Assembly (NCBI GenBank): GCA_963731125.1
Contig: CAVSVP010000024.1
Span: 186,001-250,000 of the forward strand
Source: CAVSVP01 sp963731125
GTDB taxonomy: Bacteria; Pseudomonadota; Gammaproteobacteria; Competibacterales; Competibacteraceae
Length of the DNA: 64,000 nt
Direction of reading: 5' to 3'
The notes beneath the pieces are model-generated. The model saw nothing but the letters and a program-made list of their open reading frames with translations. It was not told the origin of the DNA and ran no database searches. How positions within the stretch are numbered: position 1 is the first letter of the stretch; each line of letters opens with the position of its first letter. Of this stretch, positions 58,947 to 64,000 are shown one piece after another. The position numbers and the translations under genes were made by a program.

Positions 58947-61900
58947 CAGATCTCAAGAATGGATAACGTTGTTTCTCCATAATCGCCATTTACTCGGGCT
59001 CACCATTTTTGTTCTGTTGGTGGCGGGCTTCGCGGCGTTGAGCAATCTTCCCCGTATTGAAGATCCGCGTCTCACCAACCGCAACCCTACCATTCTGACG
59101 CTTCTCCCCGGCGCTTCGGCTGCGCGCGTGGAGGCCTTGGTCACCAAGCAACTGGAAGACAAACTCCGGGAGATTTCCGAGATTAAAACGATTGAGTCTA
59201 CCTCCCGCCCCGGCATCTCACTGATCAATCTAGAGCTTGAGGAGCGTATCGGGCGTGGTGCCAACGAACAGGTATTCTCCAAAATTCGGGATAAACTAGG
59301 GGATGTTGAGCAGACACTACCTCCCGGCGCCACTAAGCCCGAGTTTGACGATAAGCGCGGCGCCGTGGCTTATTCGTTGATTACGGCTATTCGCTGGCAG
59401 GCATCGGCTCAGGGGCGGCTGGGTATGCTCTCGCGGCTTGCCGAGGAACTGGCCGATCGCCTGCGCAACATTCCAGGGACTGAGCATGTTCGACTGTTCG
59501 GCGAACCGCAGGAGGAAATTACCGTCACCTTCGACCCGGCCGAGTTCGCCGCCTTGGGTTTGTCTACTTCAGCGGTGTCGTCTTTAATTGCCGCTGCGGA
59601 TGCCAAAATGCCTGCCGGCGTGCTCCGTACGACCGAGCGGGATGTGCTGCTGGAGGTGGAAGGAGCGCTTGAATCTGTCCAACGCATCGCTAACATCCCC
59701 GTGGTTGCGAACGGGACCGGGGGAATAATCACCCTTGGTGATCTTGCGCAGGTCGCTAAGCACTGGCGGGACCCGCCCCAAGAGGTGGCGTTGGCGGATG
59801 GCGTGCGCGCAGTGTTGGTGGCCGCTCGAGTGGAAGATAATGTTCACGTGGACCGTTGGGCCGAGACGGCCCGTGGACTCATTAAGGCATTTGCGCAGCC
59901 GGTTGATGACGGCATCGCTGTGGAAGTGACCTTCGATCAAAGCCGTTATTCCCAGGCGCGGCTTGTTAGTCTCGGGAGCAATTTGGCGGCAGGTGCCGCC
60001 GTGGTGGTGTTGGTAGTGCTGGTGGGTATGGGTTGGCGCGCCGCGCTTATCGTCGGCGCAGCGCTACCCTTGAGCGCCGCTTTTGCCCTCTTCGGTCTCA
60101 CCTTTTTTGGTCAGCAGATCCATCAGATGACAGTTTTCGGCCTGATTATCGCTATCGGGCTGCTGATCGATAATGCGATTGTAGTGACCGACGAGGTGCG
60201 TAAGCAGCGTCACGCAGGATTATCAAAAACCCAGGCGTTAGCGGGCGCTGTACACCATCTGTTCACGCCCCTACTGGCCTCCACGCTCACTACGGTACTG
60301 GGATTTATGCCGGTCTTCTTGCTGAACGGCAACGTGGGTGAGTTTGTGGGCCCTATTGCCATTAGCGTCGTGTTGGCTTTGATCGGATCGTTTTTGATTT
60401 CGATGACAGTCATTGCAGCCCTCGCTGCACTTTTTATAAAACCTAGCAACAATCACGGGATGACTCGGTGGTGGCGTGACGGCATCGCCAGCAGCGGCAT
60501 GACTAAGGCATATCGGGGTTTCCTGTCGACTGCCCTTAACTGGCCTCGTTTGACTGTACTCAGTTCGCTAACGTTGCCGGTATTGGGTTTCTGTCTGGCC
60601 GCCACTTTGGGCAGCCAATTTTTTCCTCCGGCGGACCGGGATCAATTCGAGGTGGAGGTTTGGCTTGCCAATGGCACCTCGCTCAACCGCACGGCAGGAG
60701 TGGCGCGTGAGATCGAGGCGGCGATGCGTGCCCACGAGGGCATTGAACGCATTGATTGGCTAGTGGGTGGGAGTTATCCCACCATTTATTACAACCTGGT
60801 GATGAACAAGGATAACGATGCTGCTTATGCCCATGGCATGATCCAAGGCCGTGATGTCGAAACGGTCAATGCGCTTATCCCACGATTACAGGCAGAACTG
60901 GATGCCCGCTTTCCGCAAGCTCAGGTGGTTGTGAGTCCCTTTGGTCAGGGGCCACCCGATGAAGCTCCCGTTGCCTTCCGCATTGTGGGACCCAGCCTTG
61001 CTAAGCTAAAGCGTTACGGTGATGAGCTGCGGCGTATTATGCATAGCGAACCGGCGATTTTGCATACCCGGGCCACTATCTTAGGCGGTGAACCTAAGCT
61101 TTGGTTTACAGCGGACGAGTATGAGGTTCGTCTCGCCGGCCTCACTTTACAAGAGATTGCGGGGCAATTTCAGGGCAAGCTAGAAGGATTTCTGGGTGGT
61201 TCAGTATTGGAAGATCTGGAACAACTCCCTGTACGCATTCGTTACAGCAATGCCCGGCGTGCTTCTCTTGATCGCATTAGCTCTGTTGAGCTGATATCGA
61301 ACGAAGCGGCGGCTCACAATGGTTGGATACCGGCCACGGCGCTCGGTGAAATGACGCTGCGGCCGGAGACGGGCAGCATCACGCGGCGTAACGGTGAGCG
61401 TGTCAATCAGGTGCTAGGGTACGTGACCGACGATGCGCTACCGCTCGATGTGACCCGAGCGATTCTGGCGAAGCTGGCTGCACAGGGCTTTATGCTGGCG
61501 CCAGGCTACCGGCTTGAAATCGCGGGAGGCAGCGAGGAGCAAGGTCAGGCCATTGCGCAACTGATGACCTACGTGCCGGTGCTTGCGGTACTGATGATTG
61601 CCACGGTAGTGCTTTCCTTTCGCAGTGTCATGCTGGCGGGCGTTATTGGATCTGTGGCGGTGCTGTCCGTTGGTTTGGGCATGCTGTCGCTGTGGTTAAG
61701 CGGTTTTCCGCTGGGCTTTAATCCTATTCTCGGCAGCGCCGGTCTGGTAGGGGTCGCTATTAACGGGACCATCATAGTGCTGGCGGCGATCCGTGCCAAT
61801 CCTCAGGCCCGCGCCGGTGATAAAGAGGGAATTGTAAACGAGACTTTGGGGGCTACCAGACACATCTTATCCACTACGTTGACCACGGTAGGAGGATTTT

Positions 61901-62088
61901 TACCCTTACTGGTGTTTACAGGGGGAGAATTTTGGCCGCCATTGGCCGTAGTTATCGCCGGGGGCGTTGGTTTTAGCGTGCTGCTTTCACTGCTTTTTAC
62001 GCCATCCGTTTATTACCTTCTCTATGGCAAACGCCGGGAAAGCCGTGCGCGCATTGTTCAGCATTGTACAGTTCCTTGTGGCTACTAA
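58933..62088 (+). CDS. RND efflux pump permease
   Basis: The 1051-residue inner-membrane pump has the two-fold RND layout: one helix, a large periplasmic loop, six helices (TM4 with IGLLIDNAIVVTDEVRKQ), then the pattern repeats (second loop from about 590; last helices with SAGLVGVAINGTIIVLAAIRAN and STTLTTVGGFLPLLVF). TM4 has one Asp-Asn pair rather than Asp-Asp. The closest style is the AcrB/MdtB-like HAE1 group without a specific substrate clue. ATG 58933 lies inside the end of the adaptor gene. Expression is probably governed by the divergent TetR. Confidence 0.93.
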   Translation: MSSINRSQEWITLFLHNRHLLGLTIFVLLVAGFAALSNLPRIEDPRLTNRNPTILTLLPGASAARVEALVTKQLEDKLREISEIKTIESTSRPGISLINLELEERIGRGANEQVFSKIRDKLGDVEQTLPPGATKPEFDDKRGAVAYSLITAIRWQASAQGRLGMLSRLAEELADRLRNIPGTEHVRLFGEPQEEITVTFDPAEFAALGLSTSAVSSLIAAADAKMPAGVLRTTERDVLLEVEGALESVQRIANIPVVANGTGGIITLGDLAQVAKHWRDPPQEVALADGVRAVLVAARVEDNVHVDRWAETARGLIKAFAQPVDDGIAVEVTFDQSRYSQARLVSLGSNLAAGAAVVVLVVLVGMGWRAALIVGAALPLSAAFALFGLTFFGQQIHQMTVFGLIIAIGLLIDNAIVVTDEVRKQRHAGLSKTQALAGAVHHLFTPLLASTLTTVLGFMPVFLLNGNVGEFVGPIAISVVLALIGSFLISMTVIAALAALFIKPSNNHGMTRWWRDGIASSGMTKAYRGFLSTALNWPRLTVLSSLTLPVLGFCLAATLGSQFFPPADRDQFEVEVWLANGTSLNRTAGVAREIEAAMRAHEGIERIDWLVGGSYPTIYYNLVMNKDNDAAYAHGMIQGRDVETVNALIPRLQAELDARFPQAQVVVSPFGQGPPDEAPVAFRIVGPSLAKLKRYGDELRRIMHSEPAILHTRATILGGEPKLWFTADEYEVRLAGLTLQEIAGQFQGKLEGFLGGSVLEDLEQLPVRIRYSNARRASLDRISSVELISNEAAAHNGWIPATALGEMTLRPETGSITRRNGERVNQVLGYVTDDALPLDVTRAILAKLAAQGFMLAPGYRLEIAGGSEEQGQAIAQLMTYVPVLAVLMIATVVLSFRSVMLAGVIGSVAVLSVGLGMLSLWLSGFPLGFNPILGSAGLVGVAINGTIIVLAAIRANPQARAGDKEGIVNETLGATRHILSTTLTTVGGFLPLLVFTGGEFWPPLAVVIAGGVGFSVLLSLLFTPSVYYLLYGKRRESRARIVQHCTVPCGY

Positions 62089-62146
62089 AGGATCCAGTGT
62101 CGGTCCTGAGCTAGGACTAGAAAGTCATACATTACCCGGAAAGTCT

Positions 62147-62178
62147 AAAAAAAAAGACCACACATAGGTGTGGTCTTT
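62147..62178. terminator. bidirectional Rho-independent terminator between RND and cold-shock genes
   Basis: AAAGACCACAC (62153-62163), loop ATAG, GTGTGGTCTTT (62168-62178) form an 11-bp stem. On the minus strand nine T follow (complement of 62147-62155), which terminates the cold-shock gene. On the plus strand the stem ends in TTT and a T-rich run follows at 62186-62192, which can serve the pump gene. Confidence 0.88.
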
Positions 62179-62227
62179 ATCTCAATTTTTTTTACGCAGT
62201 GCTTGACGCTTACGCGGTCAGGAACAC

Positions 62228-62431
62228 TTAATCAATCTGAACGTTCTCAGCAGATGGACCCTTAGGACCCTGCTTGATATCGAATCTCACCTGCTGACCT
62301 TCGGTCAGGCTCTTAAAGCCGCTGCCCGCGATGGCGGAGTGATGTACAAAGACGTCTTTGCTGCCGTCCTGAGGGGAAATAAAGCCGAAGCCCTTGGCGT
62401 CGTCAAACCACTTGACTGTACCTGTAGTCAC
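62228..62431 (-). CDS. cold-shock protein (CspA family)
   Basis: The 67-residue nucleic-acid-binding OB-fold protein has both RNA-binding motifs: KGFGFI (RNP1) and VFVHHSAI (RNP2). GTG at 62431 gives the family-standard length (VTTGTVKWFDDAKGFGF) and has AGAGGT eight bases upstream; the frame is open much further but that part is untranslated leader. The leader is long and pyrimidine-rich, as usual in cold-regulated csp genes. A strong terminator lies 50 bp downstream. Confidence 0.95.
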   Translation of the reverse strand: MTTGTVKWFDDAKGFGFISPQDGSKDVFVHHSAIAGSGFKSLTEGQQVRFDIKQGPKGPSAENVQID

Positions 62432-62811
62432 AGAAATTACCTCTGTTGGTTGAATTGCGATGATTTGCAGTTCTTTCCTAAAAGTGAAGATGCGGGAGTA
62501 ACTTCTGAAACAACAGAAAGGGAACTTCCGAACTAACCACGAAGAATGTACTGCAGTCCGCACAGTATACACGAACTGCCTCCAATAGCTACCGGTATTT
62601 TCGTTTCGACCTCAAAGATCAAGCAGGCCTCGGGTGGGCAAACGCCAGCTCCGCGCCGGGTGTAGGTAGCGATCCGAATCGCTGCATGGGAATATTGCCG
62701 CAATGGACGCTGTATTGTCATGTCATTCTCGTAGAAGACAATACGAGCATTTCCGCATCGTGTCCTTACTTTATAGCTTCATCGGCACTAGATATTTTCT
62801 ACTGTTGCATC
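62432..62811. promoter_or_regulatory. long leader/promoter region of the cold-shock gene
   Basis: The 380-bp gap between the cold-shock gene and the DUF389 gene (both minus strand) probably holds the csp promoter and a long 5' untranslated region. I see no clear cold box or hairpin that I can define, and no other gene. Confidence 0.35.
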
Positions 62812-63453
62812 TCAATCTTGTTGCTCGGGTCGGATAACGACCAAAGTAAGAATACCAGAGACAATAATAAGGCCTACATTAATGCCAAGGAGTGTTAGGC
62901 CATCGAGGGCTTTAAGTGGGGTATTGGAAAGAAGGGCGATACTGGCTGCCGCCACAGCGGGAACCAGGGCCAAAGCGGCTACCACACCTACCAAAGTATC
63001 GGTCTTCTCTTTAATGAGGGCAACAGTGCCTGCAATCCCCGCCGCCAACGCCGCTGCGACGCTGAACCATCCCGGATTAAGACGCTCTTCCAAGAGCGGT
63101 TTATCGATGAGATTGGTTTCAGGTGGGATAACCTGGGTTACGTTGAGCAGCCAAGTAGTCACCAGAGCGAACAGCATAGCGAGGAGGAGTCCTGAAAAAG
63201 CAGTGACAAAACCCCACATGGCCAAACGTGGCCGCAGGCCGGTCAAGGAAAAGGAAATCAACTTCAACGGTGGTAGTGTTGGAGCAATCACCATAGAGCC
63301 GACTAAAATGGGTATAGAGTTAGTCAGCAGAGCGACTGCGGCGAGAACCCCCGACGTGGCCATGAACAGGAGATAAGAAGGCGATAGTTTAGCTTGTTCA
63401 GCGACTCTGTTCAGGGTGTTCTCGCTGATTACCGGTTGCCGATTAGAAGTCAC
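62812..63453 (-). CDS. DUF389-family membrane protein
   Basis: The 213-residue protein has six hydrophobic segments and the DUF389/TIGR00341 style: SGVLAAVALLTNSIPILVGSMVIAPTLPPL near the N terminus (the conserved G-SM-I-APxxxP motif) and VAAALALVPAVAAASIAL later. The family has no agreed function. GTG at 63453 is taken as start. It is followed on the minus strand by the cold-shock gene. C-terminal end is short and polar (RPEQQD). Confidence 0.8.
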   Translation of the reverse strand: MTSNRQPVISENTLNRVAEQAKLSPSYLLFMATSGVLAAVALLTNSIPILVGSMVIAPTLPPLKLISFSLTGLRPRLAMWGFVTAFSGLLLAMLFALVTTWLLNVTQVIPPETNLIDKPLLEERLNPGWFSVAAALAAGIAGTVALIKEKTDTLVGVVAALALVPAVAAASIALLSNTPLKALDGLTLLGINVGLIIVSGILTLVVIRPEQQD

Positions 63454-63700
63454 AGTCGCTCCCAGAGTTTACTACAAACGTTCCGGTCATGGTTAGGGTA
63501 TGTCCAAGTGCTTTGCTACGGGGGTATGGTTTTCTGTAAGTACGATTGCAGTGGTTACCATTGCTATGGAAAAAGCTTCTGTCCGCATTGCCAGCTGTAA
63601 GCGTGTAACAGCTTACCTCATCTGTTATTGGGTAAAGTTTCCATCGGATTGCACAAGCATTGCAAATTCATATTTAAAAAGGCCGTATACTGTAAATTAC

Positions 63701-63942
63701 CTTGACAATGTCACATTAGGAAAATCTAATTTTTATTCAAAGTCAGTACATTACAGAAATATTTTTGGCTATCAACTGTGGCCGGGACATTTTCCAAGCG
63801 ACCTGGTAGAAGCGAGCAAGCTCGCTTCCACCAGCGGATGTGGCATCTAGCACATCCTGCTTTAAGTTCGTAGCCAGCAGTGGTTATCTTGATTCATTGA
63901 TAAATAAATATCATAAGAAACTGCTAATATGATATTGTCAAA
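63701..63942. mobile_element. MITE-like non-autonomous relative of the IS701-like element
   Basis: The left end CTTGACAATGTCACATTA is identical over 18 bp to the terminal repeat of the IS701-like element at 46740. The right end TAATATGATATTGTCAAA (63925-63942) matches its inverse with three changes. The flanks are TTAC on the left and TTAA on the right. The roughly 240-bp interior has no transposase but holds a hairpin GAAGCGAGC/GCTCGCTTC (about 63809-63828) and GGATGTG/CACATCC beyond it. It could be mobilised by the full element's transposase. Confidence 0.75.
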
Positions 63943-64000
63943 TTAAAGTAAGTTAAAAAAACCTTTGTCACAGAACCTGCGAATAAGCCATGAAGCTCAT

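Noticed and set aside
63500..63850. 116-residue frame near the right edge
   Set aside because: It runs across the terminal repeat and interior of the MITE-like element and has no family features.
1..64000. CRISPR arrays, tRNA or rRNA genes
   Set aside because: No regularly spaced direct repeats, cloverleaf-like sequence or rRNA-like stretch was noticed on either strand while reading.

Overview
The window looks like a chromosomal segment of a gammaproteobacterium. The evidence is gene content: cysB, ptsP, a DUF4124 protein, a COQ10/RatA-like remnant, a cspA-type gene and a CcoQ-like peptide. There is no rRNA or tRNA to fix the genus. PPK2, two malic enzymes and a fumarate reductase would suit a lineage with heavy anaerobic C4 metabolism, but this does not identify the organism. 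No tRNA, rRNA, CRISPR array or phage was seen.

Layout. (1) 1-2.2 kb: a cut-off gene end, an orphan AT-rich solute-binding protein and a PPK2 polyphosphate kinase. (2) 2.3-7.9 kb, minus strand: a likely operon for a polyprenyl-phosphate pentose (arabinose-type) donor. It holds a flippase-like membrane protein, a HAD-UbiA fusion, a DprE1-like FAD oxidase, a DprE2-like SDR and a PLP enzyme. (3) 8.3-21.1 kb: a C4-dicarboxylate island. Two maeB malic enzyme/phosphotransacetylase fusions flank a TRAP transporter with two binding proteins and a diheme (frdCAB) succinate:quinone oxidoreductase. (4) 21.3-37.7 kb: mostly housekeeping genes (TetR, M23 peptidase, D-threonine aldolase-like, LplT-PlsC, thrC, ldhA, ptsP, amidotransferase, cupin), mixed with decayed genes (an FN3 protein, a RatA-like gene) and small exported proteins. 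(5) 37.7-50 kb: an accessory zone with IS1182-, IS4- and IS982-like elements, an IS701-like element split by an IS3-like one, a lacI remnant, cysB, a truncated cysG and a GST. (6) 50-64 kb: two FG-GAP/VCBS-repeat exported proteins, an MBL hydrolase, a CcoQ-like peptide, an acyl-CoA synthetase, a TetR-controlled RND efflux pair, a cold-shock protein, a DUF389 protein and a small element carrying the ends of the IS701-like transposon.

How the genes work together. The TRAP/frd/maeB block would import C4-dicarboxylates, use fumarate (or succinate) at the quinone pool, and decarboxylate malate to pyruvate. The UbiA/HAD/DprE1/DprE2 block matches, step for step, the mycobacterial route from PRPP to polyprenyl-phospho-arabinose. 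The least expected signal is a pair of 3'-gene elements (21.3-21.5 kb and 34.9-35.0 kb). They share a 78-nt core closed by arms that pair within each copy but differ in sequence between copies, as expected of a structure conserved by compensatory change.
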